From Limnothrix sp. CACIAM 69d (lineage in GTDB: Bacteria > Cyanobacteriota > Cyanobacteriia > CACIAM-69d): DNA of 47,032 nucleotides. Of this stretch, positions 27,051-37,000 are shown piece by piece. The stretch lies in assembly GCA_001913845.2 (NCBI GenBank), contig MKGP02000081.1, forward strand, positions 1-47,032. The letters are read 5' to 3'. The translations under genes were made by a program, and so were the position numbers. The notes under the pieces are model-generated. The model saw only the letters and a list, made by a program, of their open reading frames with translations, ran no database searches and had not been told where the DNA came from. The stretch's first letter is position 1, and every line of letters begins with the position of its first letter.

Positions 27051-29060
27051 ATGAGTCGGTTTGACCCCGCTGAAGATGCTGCCTCGGGCGATCGGGATGC
27101 GCGATCGCGCCGCAGCTTTGGATCGGCGGCCGATTGGCAAGGAGCAGAAGACGATTGGCCCTTGGAAGCGTTCAACGTCAAAGCATTTCGGCAACGGGGC
27201 GATCGCTCCGGTGAGCCGGGCCCCAGCACCCGATCGCGCCCTCGATCACGCCCTCGATCTTGGTTGGGGCCAACGCCCGATCGGGATGACTCACTGACCC
27301 AAAAATGGGAGCAAACCTGGCGGCAAATTCGCGCCCAATTGCCCGACCCACGCCAGGTGAACCCGTCCCGCCAACGGGTGACGGTTGTGGGCGGCGTTTT
27401 GCTGGCGGCCGTGGCAGGGTTGCTGTTGCGGTTGGTGTGGTTGCAGGGCGTTCAGGGCGAAACCCTCACCAGCCGGGCCCGCGCCCAACAACGGGTAACG
27501 GTCAAACCCTTTGCGCCTCGCCGCTCCATTGTCGATCGGCGCGGGGTGGCGCTGGCGCTCGATCGGGTCACCTACACCCTCTACGCCCACCCCAAGCTCT
27601 TCAACAAGCCCAAATCCGTGGTGGCGGCCCTGGTGGCTTCGATCTTGCAGGAACCGGTGACGGAGGTGGCCCAAAAATTGGAGCGGGGCCGCAGCGGCAT
27701 TCGGCTCCATGAGTCCCTGACGGAAGACCAGGCCCAACGGATTCGGCGCACGGCCTTGGATGGGTTGGAGTTGCATGAGCGGCCCGGCCGAGTCTATCCC
27801 CAAGACGAGATGGCGGCGGAGATTGTGGGTTATGTGAACCTATTCGACGGTCAAGGCAAGACCGGCTTGGAATATTCCATGGGGCGACTGTTGGCGCGAT
27901 CGGTCAGCCCTGTGACCTTGGAGCGGGCCCCCGGTGGCTATGCCCTGCCGCGCTTGGGCAGCCTGGAAAACGATCGGCTGAACCAGTTGACCTATTTAGA
28001 CGATTTACAGCTCAAATTAACCCTTGACTTGCGGTTGCAACGGGCTGCTCGGGCCGCTGTGCAGGCTCAAATGACCGCTAGCCGCGCCAAGAAGGGAGCC
28101 GCGATCGTCCTGGATGTGCAAACGGGAGCCATTCGGGCCCTGGTTTGTGAACCCAACTACAATCCCAATCGCTACTCAGAGGCAGATGTTGCCCGGTTCC
28201 GAAATTGGGTGGTTTCGGATTTGTACGAACCGGGGTCAACCTTCAAGCCGCTGGTGATGGCCATGGGGCTGGATTCGGGGGTGTTGAGTCTGGATGACAC
28301 CTTTGATGACAATGGTTCAATACAAGTGGGCGATCGAATTATTCGCAATTTCAACTTTGCCCGACTGGGAAAATTGAATCTGAGCAAAGTCATTCAAACT
28401 TCGAGCAATGTTGCCACAGTTCGGATTGGTTTGCGATTAGATCCAAGCGTGTTTTATCAATACTTACAGCGCCTGGGTTTTAATCAAACCAGCGGGGTTG
28501 ATTTACCCTTTGAAACCTCTGGGCAAATTAAAGATCGTCAGACTTTTTTAGCCTCCAAAATTGACCGCGCCACCACCTCTTTTGGCCAAGGGGTTGCCAT
28601 CACACCGCTACAACTGGTGCGGGCGATCGCGGCCCTGGCCAATGGGGGAAAACTCGTCACACCCCACATTGTGGACAGCCTCAGCACCGTTGAAGGGCAA
28701 CCCTATTGGCAACCGGCCCACCCGGAACCGATTCCCGTTTTTTCTGCTGCCACCACCCGCGAGGTGCTGAAAATGATGGAAACGGTGGTGGCTCAGGGCA
28801 CGGGCAAACGGGCCCAAATTCCGGGTTATCGGATTGCGGGCAAAACCGGCACTTCCCAAAAACAAGATGAACGGGGCGGCTATCGGCGCGGGGCTGTCAT
28901 TGCCAGTTTTGTCAGCATTTTTCCCGTTGAAAATCCTCGATATGTGGTGATGACCATTTTTGATGAACCTCCGGGCGGTTCCGGTGGGGTGGTGGCAGCT
29001 CCGGCGGCCAAGCCGATTTTGGAATCGATTATTACGCTCGATGGATTACCGCCCCAATAG
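27051..29060 (+). CDS. ftsI: Class B penicillin-binding protein, FtsI/PBP2 type
   Basis: A 669-residue protein from the ATG at 27051 (MSRFDPAEDAAS). A long Arg/Asp-rich cytoplasmic N-terminus (about 1-105) precedes one transmembrane helix (about 107-130, VTVVGGVLLAAVAGLLLRLVWL), then the pedestal domain (RRSIVDRRGVALAL) and the transpeptidase. Active-site motifs are STFK (Ser396-Lys399), SSN (451-453) and KTG (598-600). It cross-links septal or lateral peptidoglycan. No ftsL, murE or other division gene lies alongside, as is usual in cyanobacteria. The symbol ftsI follows overall similarity; a PBP2-type elongation role is not excluded. Confidence 0.88.
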   Translation: MSRFDPAEDAASGDRDARSRRSFGSAADWQGAEDDWPLEAFNVKAFRQRGDRSGEPGPSTRSRPRSRPRSWLGPTPDRDDSLTQKWEQTWRQIRAQLPDPRQVNPSRQRVTVVGGVLLAAVAGLLLRLVWLQGVQGETLTSRARAQQRVTVKPFAPRRSIVDRRGVALALDRVTYTLYAHPKLFNKPKSVVAALVASILQEPVTEVAQKLERGRSGIRLHESLTEDQAQRIRRTALDGLELHERPGRVYPQDEMAAEIVGYVNLFDGQGKTGLEYSMGRLLARSVSPVTLERAPGGYALPRLGSLENDRLNQLTYLDDLQLKLTLDLRLQRAARAAVQAQMTASRAKKGAAIVLDVQTGAIRALVCEPNYNPNRYSEADVARFRNWVVSDLYEPGSTFKPLVMAMGLDSGVLSLDDTFDDNGSIQVGDRIIRNFNFARLGKLNLSKVIQTSSNVATVRIGLRLDPSVFYQYLQRLGFNQTSGVDLPFETSGQIKDRQTFLASKIDRATTSFGQGVAITPLQLVRAIAALANGGKLVTPHIVDSLSTVEGQPYWQPAHPEPIPVFSAATTREVLKMMETVVAQGTGKRAQIPGYRIAGKTGTSQKQDERGGYRRGAVIASFVSIFPVENPRYVVMTIFDEPPGGSGGVVAAPAAKPILESIITLDGLPPQ

Positions 29061-29109
29061 GTTTTCAGGGATCAAGTTCGCTCAAGTTGCCCACCACTGG
29101 GAAACGGAT

Positions 29110-31500
29110 TTAGCGCGATCGAATCACCGATAGCAAACTGGAGCGATCGTCTGTCCAAAGTTGGCTGGGTGGTTGGGGCGGAGCCGGTTGCCATTGGGTT
29201 TGGGGCCGATCGATTAACCAATTCAGATCCTGCGGAGAGCGGGCGATTGCCACCCAATGGGAAGGGGTTTTACCGATTGCTTTTTCTGATTCCAAAATTC
29301 GCAAATCCCAGCGATGAATCGCCGTTAAACGCAAGTCTTGGCTAATGGCTCCCAAGACGGGCAACAGGTCAAGATAGCGGTTCGTAATGTTAACCACAAT
29401 CAAGCCTCGATCGGTTAGTTTGTTCAGGTAGCTGGCAATGGCTTCACGGGTAATTAAATGCACAGGAATGGAGTCGGAGCTAAAGGCATCCATAATCACC
29501 AAATCTAGGGAGCGATCGCCCACTGTTTGCATTTTTAAACGGCCATCCCCAATTTCCACCGCTACCTTGCCCTTCGACAGTTCCAAAAAATTGAAATAGG
29601 CGGGATTTTGGGCAATCAACTTCACCGTGGGATCAATTTCATAAAATGTCCATTGCTGATTGGGCTGGGCATAGCTGGCCAACGTACCAATGCCCAAGCC
29701 CAAAACCGCCACCCGATCGCGCCGAGATTGATTAAACCCCGCAAAAAATTCCCCGATCGGGCCCGTTTCTGTGAAGTAGGTGAGCGGTCGATCGCGCCGT
29801 TGGGGCAGCAGGCTTTGTTGACCGTGGAGTGTGGAGCCGTGAAGCAAGGACATGACCTGTCTTGAGCGATCGCGCACCACCCGATTCACTCCAAAAAAGC
29901 TGCGATCAATTAACAGCACTTCGCCCCGTAAGCCCACGGAAAATTGCATCATTAAAATAATCGCCAGGCCGGCAGAAATGATCTTGGTTTTGCGCAATTG
30001 CAGCGCCCAGCCAATTAAGGCCAGCAAGCCAAAGGCAACGCAATAGGCGGCCCAATAGTCTGCTAGATGATTGAAATTAATGCCTGCTAACAGCGCACCA
30101 AACCCCAGCCCGATCGCGATCCAACTCCACTTGGGCAAGCGGTGGGAGTTAATCACCGACAGCAGCGTCAAAATCAGAATCAGGGGATATTCTTGGGTTG
30201 TCGGAAACAGGTAAGGAGCAGCGATCGCGTTAAACGATCCGCCCAAGGCTCCCCCCAAAGCAATCCAGAAATAAAACTGCGTCAGGTAGGTTACGGATGG
30301 CTTAATGAGCGCCAGAGTTTGATGGCAAACAAAGGCCGCGATCGCAAACCCCAGCCAGTGAAACGGCAACATGACCCACAAATTTTGGGCCCCATCCAAG
30401 CGCGACCAAAACACCAATGGAGTCACCAACAATGGCAAACTGGCGATCGATAGTGGATAGGCGATCGCGCTCCATCGCCAATTGGAAAAAGCGACAATAT
30501 AGGTTAGTAGATAGAGGCTGAGGGGAATTGCCCAAAAGAGAGGAACCGCCGCCAAATCCGTAGTGACATAGGTGGTTACACCCAGCGATAAGCTGGCAGG
30601 CAAGAAGGCAAATAGGGCCCATTGGAGTCGATCGCGCCAAGTGGGTTGTAAGGGTTTGTTTGGCGAGCTGTCAGGCTCGGAAGCAAATGTTAAGCGATTA
30701 ACCACTGCGCCATTTTTTGAACTGGCTGGTGCATTACCGAGGGTAGTTAATTGTTCTGGTAATGTCGTTAACTCTTCTAGGCTTTCGAGTCTTTTTAGCT
30801 TTTTAAAGTCTCCTAAGCTTTCAAAATGTTCTGATCCTGGTTGTTGTTTCGATTGCGAAAATTGTTCTAAATTATTTGCATCGCCCGAAGGATTCCAATT
30901 GCGATCGCGCCAGGTGATCAGCACACAGGCTCCAATTAGAAGCAGCTCAACTCCATAGCCCAATTGCCAAAATTGTCGCTGTTCCATTAGGGAAAAAAGC
31001 GGCTCAATAGCCCCTGGATATCCCAAAACCCCTAACAAGCTGCCCGCATTACTCGCGGCATAAAGGACATAGGGATCTTTGCCCAAATCTAAGCGAGTTC
31101 GCGATACCCACCGTTGCAACAAAGGAGCCGTTGCGGAGAGGGCAAAAAACGGCAAAGCCACCCCTAAAAACAAAATTTGGAGCAGCGCCATTAAGGGGCG
31201 ATCGACAGTAATGGTTGACTGACTAAAGACTTGGTTGAACTGACCCCAAAGCGCCAAACCGCCCCCGATCGCCACAACTCCATGAATCCAAAACTGAGAG
31301 CGCAACGACGGGCGATCGCTCAACCAAGCCGCATAGCCATAGCCAGCCAACAGCATAATTTGAAAGAAAGCCTGGCAAACATTCCAAACGGCCGGGGTTC
31401 CTCCCAACAGAGGTAGCAGGCTTTTTGCAACAATAAATTGCACCCAAAATAGTAAAAAAGCGCTACCAAAGAGCGCCGCCGAAAATATTGCTTTTTTCAT
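29110..31500 (-). CDS. Membrane-fused spermidine synthase-like protein
   Basis: A 796-residue protein. Residues 1 to about 560 hold many transmembrane helices, starting MKKAIFSAALFGSAFLLFWVQF, with PAVWNVCQAFFQ near the N-terminus. They are interrupted at about 205-255 by a hydrophilic Leu/Glu/Ser-rich loop of low complexity (FESLGDFKKLKRLESLEEL). The C-terminal part (about 570-790) is an aminopropyltransferase/methyltransferase-like Rossmann domain with VLGLGIGTLASYA (about 598), FYEIDP and IMDAFSSDSIP (about 674). Fused MFS/spermidine-synthase-like proteins are widespread, but their reaction is unproven and may not be spermidine synthesis. The gene is single, and its start at 31500 is followed by a typical N-terminal helix. 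Confidence 0.85.
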   Translation of the reverse strand: MKKAIFSAALFGSAFLLFWVQFIVAKSLLPLLGGTPAVWNVCQAFFQIMLLAGYGYAAWLSDRPSLRSQFWIHGVVAIGGGLALWGQFNQVFSQSTITVDRPLMALLQILFLGVALPFFALSATAPLLQRWVSRTRLDLGKDPYVLYAASNAGSLLGVLGYPGAIEPLFSLMEQRQFWQLGYGVELLLIGACVLITWRDRNWNPSGDANNLEQFSQSKQQPGSEHFESLGDFKKLKRLESLEELTTLPEQLTTLGNAPASSKNGAVVNRLTFASEPDSSPNKPLQPTWRDRLQWALFAFLPASLSLGVTTYVTTDLAAVPLFWAIPLSLYLLTYIVAFSNWRWSAIAYPLSIASLPLLVTPLVFWSRLDGAQNLWVMLPFHWLGFAIAAFVCHQTLALIKPSVTYLTQFYFWIALGGALGGSFNAIAAPYLFPTTQEYPLILILTLLSVINSHRLPKWSWIAIGLGFGALLAGINFNHLADYWAAYCVAFGLLALIGWALQLRKTKIISAGLAIILMMQFSVGLRGEVLLIDRSFFGVNRVVRDRSRQVMSLLHGSTLHGQQSLLPQRRDRPLTYFTETGPIGEFFAGFNQSRRDRVAVLGLGIGTLASYAQPNQQWTFYEIDPTVKLIAQNPAYFNFLELSKGKVAVEIGDGRLKMQTVGDRSLDLVIMDAFSSDSIPVHLITREAIASYLNKLTDRGLIVVNITNRYLDLLPVLGAISQDLRLTAIHRWDLRILESEKAIGKTPSHWVAIARSPQDLNWLIDRPQTQWQPAPPQPPSQLWTDDRSSLLSVIRSR

Positions 31501-31656
31501 GATTCTCGTGAACCAAGGAAGTTTTATAAAACCAAATCATTACCTACCCAATTCTGGCCAGCTCTGATGCTGCTGTCACTCATGCTGAACACACCGGTTG
31601 GGTCTGAATTCAGCACCTACTTAGCCCAAATTATCCTAACCCAGTTCCCCAGAAGA

Positions 31657-31676
31657 CAAGGGGCTTAAGCCCCTTG
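31657..31676. repeat. Palindromic repeat core, copy 6
   Basis: A perfect CAAGGGGCTTAAGCCCCTTG between the same-strand ArsA-like and spermidine-synthase-like genes. It lies within weaker flanking arms ttccccagaag (31645-31655) and cttctaggggaa (31719-31730), inverted with one extra base. Confidence 0.85.
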
Positions 31677-31796
31677 CCCCAACGCTTCCGCACAATCACA
31701 ATCTTCCAAGATCACGATCTTCTAGGGGAATCATTTTCCAGGGTCGTGACTGTTAAGCCTTCAGGATTTGAGGTGACGGAAACCAAATAATCAGCG

Positions 31797-32987
31797 CTAG
31801 ACCTTAGCGGGTTCTGAAAAGCGAATTTTCAGGTAATCTTCTTCCATTTTCGCACCCGTGGGTTGCAGGGCTGCTAGGGCTTGGGGCAACACCAAATTAC
31901 GGCGATGGTTACCGATCCGAACATTCAGTTCATCGCCGGTTTTACTCAGTTCAATTTGGCTCTTCGGAATGCCTGGCAAGTACATTTCCAAGCTGTAGGT
32001 GCTGTCCACCTGCACCACGCGCAAGGTCGTTTCTTTGTAATAAACCTGGGCGGGATCTTCGTTGTTGGGGTAAAGGGTTTCCTTCAGGCGATCGAGCGCT
32101 GCCAATCCGCACAGTTCTTCAGAAAAAAGCGGCACTTCTTTCACCGGCAAGGGGCGGAAATTTTCATGAATTTCATCCTTATATTTCTGTTGATCGGCTT
32201 TCCAGCGATCGAAAAAGGGATCGCTCACCTCCGCCGGAATCACCCGATTGGCCACCACCATATCGGTCGCCACATTATACAAACTCAAGTAAGCATGGGC
32301 CCGCAGCGATTCTTTAATCACCATTTTTTCTGGATTGGTCACCAGCCGCACCGAAGTTTGGGAACTGTCGGTTAAGACTTTTTCCAACGCCTCAATTTGT
32401 TCATAGAACTCGTAGGGCGCATCCATCACTTCCTTATCCGGCAGTGAAAAGCCAGCGATCGGGCGGAAGATCGGTTCCACCAACGGGCGCAGGGCAACAG
32501 ACATGCTTTGCAGCGGCTTATAGAAGCGGCGCATGTACCAACCGCCCACCTCCGGCAGGCTCAAAAGCCGCAAGGCCGTGCCCGTGGGGGCTGAGTCAAT
32601 GATCAAGACTTCATATTCACCCTCGTCGTAGTGCCGCTTCATGCGCACCAGGGCGAAAATTTCGTCCATTCCCGGCAAAATTGCCAATTCTTCCGCTTGC
32701 ACACCTTCTAGGCCACGCGCTTGCAGGACTTGTGTGATGTAGCGCTTCACTGCGCCCCAATTTCCTTCTAATTCGGCCAGGGCATCCAACTCCGCCGCCC
32801 ACAGGTTCGGTCGCACCGCGATCGGGTCATGACCCAACTCTAAATCCAGGCTATCGGCTAAGGAATGGGCCGGATCGGTACTGAGGACGAGGGTTTTGTA
32901 GCCCAGCTCGGCACAGCGCAGGCCGGTAGCTGCGGCGACGGAGGTTTTACCGACTCCGCCTTTGCCGGTCATCAAAATTACGCGCAT
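31797..32987 (-). CDS. ArsA/Get3-like ATPase with C-terminal HSP20-like domain
   Basis: A 396-residue protein from the ATG at 32987 ([16 protein letters not shown]). The deviant Walker [10 protein letters not shown] is at residues 8-16, followed by [14 protein letters not shown] (switch I region) and [17 protein letters not shown] (A-loop/switch II). The last 75 residues, from [27 protein letters not shown], form an HSP20/alpha-crystallin-like module seen in cyanobacterial and plastid ArsA homologues. No arsenic genes are nearby, so a chaperone or targeting role like Get3 is more likely than arsenite efflux; this is inference. The frame extends to 33113, but that would overlap the DUF2358 gene and lacks family similarity. 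Confidence 0.88.
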   Translation of the reverse strand: MRVILMTGKGGVGKTSVAAATGLRCAELGYKTLVLSTDPAHSLADSLDLELGHDPIAVRPNLWAAELDALAELEGNWGAVKRYITQVLQARGLEGVQAEELAILPGMDEIFALVRMKRHYDEGEYEVLIIDSAPTGTALRLLSLPEVGGWYMRRFYKPLQSMSVALRPLVEPIFRPIAGFSLPDKEVMDAPYEFYEQIEALEKVLTDSSQTSVRLVTNPEKMVIKESLRAHAYLSLYNVATDMVVANRVIPAEVSDPFFDRWKADQQKYKDEIHENFRPLPVKEVPLFSEELCGLAALDRLKETLYPNNEDPAQVYYKETTLRVVQVDSTYSLEMYLPGIPKSQIELSKTGDELNVRIGNHRRNLVLPQALAALQPTGAKMEEDYLKIRFSEPAKV

Positions 32988-33093
32988 GATGGAATTGCCT
33001 TTGTTTCGGAGGAGACGATCGCCCAGTGCGCCTCCATTATGGCGTTTTTTGTAAAGCTTTTTGAAGTCTGTCTCAGGTAGGTTGCGTAATCTG

Positions 33094-33504
33094 TCAACCG
33101 TTTGCGCGAGCAAAATGCTGTTTCAGCACATCCCAGATCGAACATTGCCAATAGTCAATGTGGGAGTTGATGAAGCCTTGGGAATTCAACCCCAGCTCGC
33201 TCCAACCCGTGATCGAAATTCGCGGTTTCCAGGGAATTGGTGTAGTCCAAGTCAGAGTCCAGTCTGTGCGGATCGTGCGATCGGTCGTCACGGCAATTTC
33301 ATGGAGCGTGAGGCAAGGATCCTGAAACCACTGATCAATAAAGGCGATCGTTTTTCGGTAGCGATCGACCCCTCGAAATTCACTCGTTGGATCTTTGAAA
33401 TAAACTTCCCGATCGTAAATCTCAAATGTTTGATCTTTAGGAAATTTCTGATAGTCTGCCTTCAAAATTTCGACAACTGATTCTATGTTCATCTGTCTAT
33501 TCAT
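33094..33504 (-). CDS. DUF2358 family protein (NTF2-like)
   Basis: A 136-residue protein. Residues 8-125 fit DUF2358: [51 protein letters not shown], then a beta-rich C-terminal half typical of SnoaL/NTF2-like folds. It is conserved in cyanobacteria and plants with no assigned function. Met1 or Met5 (33492) may be the start. It lies 106 bp upstream of the ArsA-like gene on the same strand and may be co-transcribed with it. Confidence 0.85.
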   Translation of the reverse strand: MNRQMNIESVVEILKADYQKFPKDQTFEIYDREVYFKDPTSEFRGVDRYRKTIAFIDQWFQDPCLTLHEIAVTTDRTIRTDWTLTWTTPIPWKPRISITGWSELGLNSQGFINSHIDYWQCSIWDVLKQHFARANG

Positions 33505-34086
33505 TTGATTTTCAAGACTGATGTAGGGAATATTTGCAGCATCAAAGCCAATACCTAATTTATTTCATCAGTCAACGCACCAAATAGGCCCAAACTTTTA
33601 GTTTATGCGACTAATGAATTTTTGTGATCACTGAAAACACTCCTGATCATGCTCTTAAAACAAAAAATCTTGAAAATGCTATGCTTATTATAGATTTTCA
33701 GTATAATTTCTGCTTAGATCTTTTGAAGTCAATTTTTCAATAAACTTTTAATCGCGTTTTTAAGTCAATTTCAGGGTAAATCGTCCAATAATTCCCAAAA
33801 TAACTATTTAGTTATAAAGTATCAAATAATTTGCTCTAGAGCATTCTTCTAACACCGCTTTGCTTGATTATTGCTGGTCTTAATTCGATGTTTTACCCAT
33901 TAATCTAGCAATTTGTGATTGCAATTGCTATGATTAGAGCCGAGCTAACGTGATCTCAAGCAGTCTTCCAGTTAAGCCCCAAAACTCTTCAAACCACACT
34001 CAAGACCATGGCCCGATCAGCCCCGATCAAGGCTTGGGTCGCGATCAAGGCGCTGAATCCACCCCTCAACTGCATGACTGTGGCCC
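33505..34086. other. AT-rich divergent spacer
   Basis: 580 bp between the DUF2358 and giant kinase genes, clearly AT-richer than its surroundings over 33510-33920. It must hold promoters for both directions. A 6-codon frame (ATG at 34074 to TAG) overlaps the kinase start codon and is the only leader peptide candidate seen. No RNA gene was recognised. Confidence 0.45.
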
Positions 34087-37000
34087 ATGACTAGCCCACT
34101 GCAACCAACTTCGCCCACTTTGTGGCCCAGCCTTGATGGTTACGAAATTACTGAGCAACTTTACTCAGGATCTCGCACAGCCGTTTACCGGGCAATTCAG
34201 ACGGATACAGGGCGATCGGTTGTCATCAAAATCCTTTGCCATGAGTATCCCAGCTTTAATGAGCTGACGCAATTTCGCAATCAATATAGCATCGCCAAGT
34301 CTTTAAACATTACGGGTATTGTATATCCCTACAGTCTAGAAGCCTATGGCAACAGTTATGCCTTGGTGATGGAAGATTTCAGTGCTATCTCCCTAGAAAA
34401 TTATCGAAAACAATACTCGATTTCGTTAGCTGACTTTCTATCTATTGCCTTACAGGTATCCGAAATTCTCCATGACTTACACCAAAGCCGCGTTATTCAT
34501 CGAGATATTAAGCCTGCCAATATTTTGATTCAACCCAGCACCAAAGCAATCAAGATTATTGACTTTAGTATTGCTTCCGTGCTGCCCAAGGAAACTCAGG
34601 AAATTCAGAACCCGAATATTCTTGAGGGAACCATTGCCTATTTAGCCCCTGAACAAACCGGCCGCATGAATCGCGGCATCGATTATCGCACAGACTTTTA
34701 TGCCCTTGGAGTCACCTTTTATCAATTACTGAGTGGTCGGCTCCCCTTTGAAGCAACGGATCCCCTCAAGCTCATTCACTGTCACATTGCCAAAACACCC
34801 ACAGCGCTTGACCAGGTGAATCCAGCGATTCCTCACATGGTGGCGGCCATTGTCTCTAAATTAATGGCCAAAAATGCAGAACATCGCTATCAAACCGCGA
34901 AGGGGTTAAAGCACGACCTTGAGGAATGTTGGACACAGTGGGAGGCCACGCAACAAATTCAGCCTTTTGAGTTGGGAACTCGAGATTTGAGCGATCGATT
35001 CCTAATTTCTGACAAACTCTACGGGCGCGATCGGGAGGTTGCTCGTTTATTAACAGCCTTTGAACGTGTTGCTCAAGGAAGCGCAGAATTGATGCTGGTG
35101 GCGGGATTTTCGGGAATTGGTAAAACTGCCGTTATTCATGAAATCCACAAGCCCATCACTCGCCAAAAAGGCTATTTCATTAAGGGAAAGTTCGATCAAT
35201 TTAATCGCAATATTCCTCTGTCGGCTTTTGTGCAAGCCTTTCGCGATTTAATGAGCTATTTGCTTTCTGAGCCAGATAGTCAGTTAAACCAATGGCGAAC
35301 CAAAATTCTGCAAGCGTTGGGAGAAAGTGGACAAGTCCTGATTGAAGTCATTCCCGAACTGGAGACCATCATTGGGACTCAGCCAGCCGTGCCCGAGCTA
35401 TCAGGAACAGCCGCTCAAAATCGGTTTAATTTTCTGTTTCAGAAGTTTATTCAAGTTTTCACAAGGCCCGATCATCCCCTTGTCATTTTTTTAGATGACT
35501 TACAGTGGGCAGATTTAGCTTCTTTGCAACTCCTGAAGGTTTTGATGGGGGATAGTGCCCACTTACTCATGCTGGGGGCCTATCGCGATAATGAGGTTTC
35601 GCCGATTCACCCCCTCATGGTCACCTTGGAGGAATTGGTCAAAGAAAAAGCGATCATTAATACCATTACGCTAAATCCACTGAGTCTAGAACATACCAAT
35701 GACTTAGTGGCGGATACGCTGCGTTGCCCACCCGATCGAGCCTTGCCCCTCACTGAATCAATTAGTCGAAAAACCCAGGGCAATCCTTTTTTCACAACAC
35801 AATTTCTAAAGTCGCTCCATGAGGAAGGCTGGATTACATTCAACCGAGAAGCCTGCTATTGGGAATGTGATATTTCCAGTATCTATACCCTAACCACAAC
35901 TGATGATGTGGTGGAGTTTATGGCGGCGCAACTTCAAAAGCTGCCTGAATCCACTCGATCGGTCTTGAAGCTAGCGGCTTGTTTGGGTAACCAATTCGAC
36001 TTAACAACCCTCTCAATCATTGCTCAACAGTCTGCCGCAGAAACAGCCAATGCCCTTTGGAAGTCGCTGCAAGAGGGCTTGGTTTTACCTAACAGTCAGG
36101 TCTATAAATTTTTTCAGCCGGAGGTACTAACCCCAGCCGATCGGGAGGTGCAGGAACCGCAGGTTAATCCAACCTATCGTTTTTTACACGATCGCGTCCA
36201 ACAGGCCGCCTATTCCCTGATTGATCCGACTCAGAAACCCATGACCCATCTAATGATCGGTCAACTTTTGCAGACTCAGCTCTCGGGTTCAGAGTTAGAA
36301 AATAGACGATTTGATATTATTAACCACTTAAATTTAGGCCAAGACTTACTCACCACCGATGCAGAGCGAGTTTCCTTGGCTCAAAGTAATTTGGAAGCTG
36401 CCCAAAAAGCCAAAATGGCAACGGCCTATGCGGCTGCCAGCAACTTTGTTAACACGGGGTTATCGCTCCTATCCAATGAGCGTTGGCAGAAACAATATCA
36501 CTTGAGTTTAGAGTTACATATCTTAGCGGCCGAGGTGGCATACCTCATGGGTGACATTGCCGAGATGGACAATCATTGTCAACAGGTTGTAGCGGCAGCC
36601 CAAAACCCATTAGACAAGGTAGAAATCTACAAAATTCAAATTAATGCCCTCGCCACTCGTAACCAAATGTCAGAGGCGATCGAGATCGGGGCCAATGCAC
36701 TGTCGGAACTGGGTGTGGCCTTGCCCACCCAAGCCGACTCAACCATGAGTCATCAAGTGCTTGAAGCGTTAGCCCAGCAACTTGAAGATTATGTCATTGA
36801 GGATCTGGGGCATCTTGCTCCGATGACCAATCCTCGGATCATGGCAGCTATGAAGTTAATGGCGGCACTTTTTGCACCGATCTACATGGTGAAGATAGAA
36901 CTCTTTCCATTGGTTTGTGCGCGGATGGTGAGCTTATCTTTGGAATTTGGTAACAGCTCTGTTTCCATGATTGGCTACAGTGGCTATGGCCTAATTTTGA

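Noticed and set aside
32988-33113. In-frame N-terminal extension of the ArsA-like ATPase
   Set aside because: It would overlap the DUF2358 gene, and the family starts at the P-loop strand [11 protein letters not shown].
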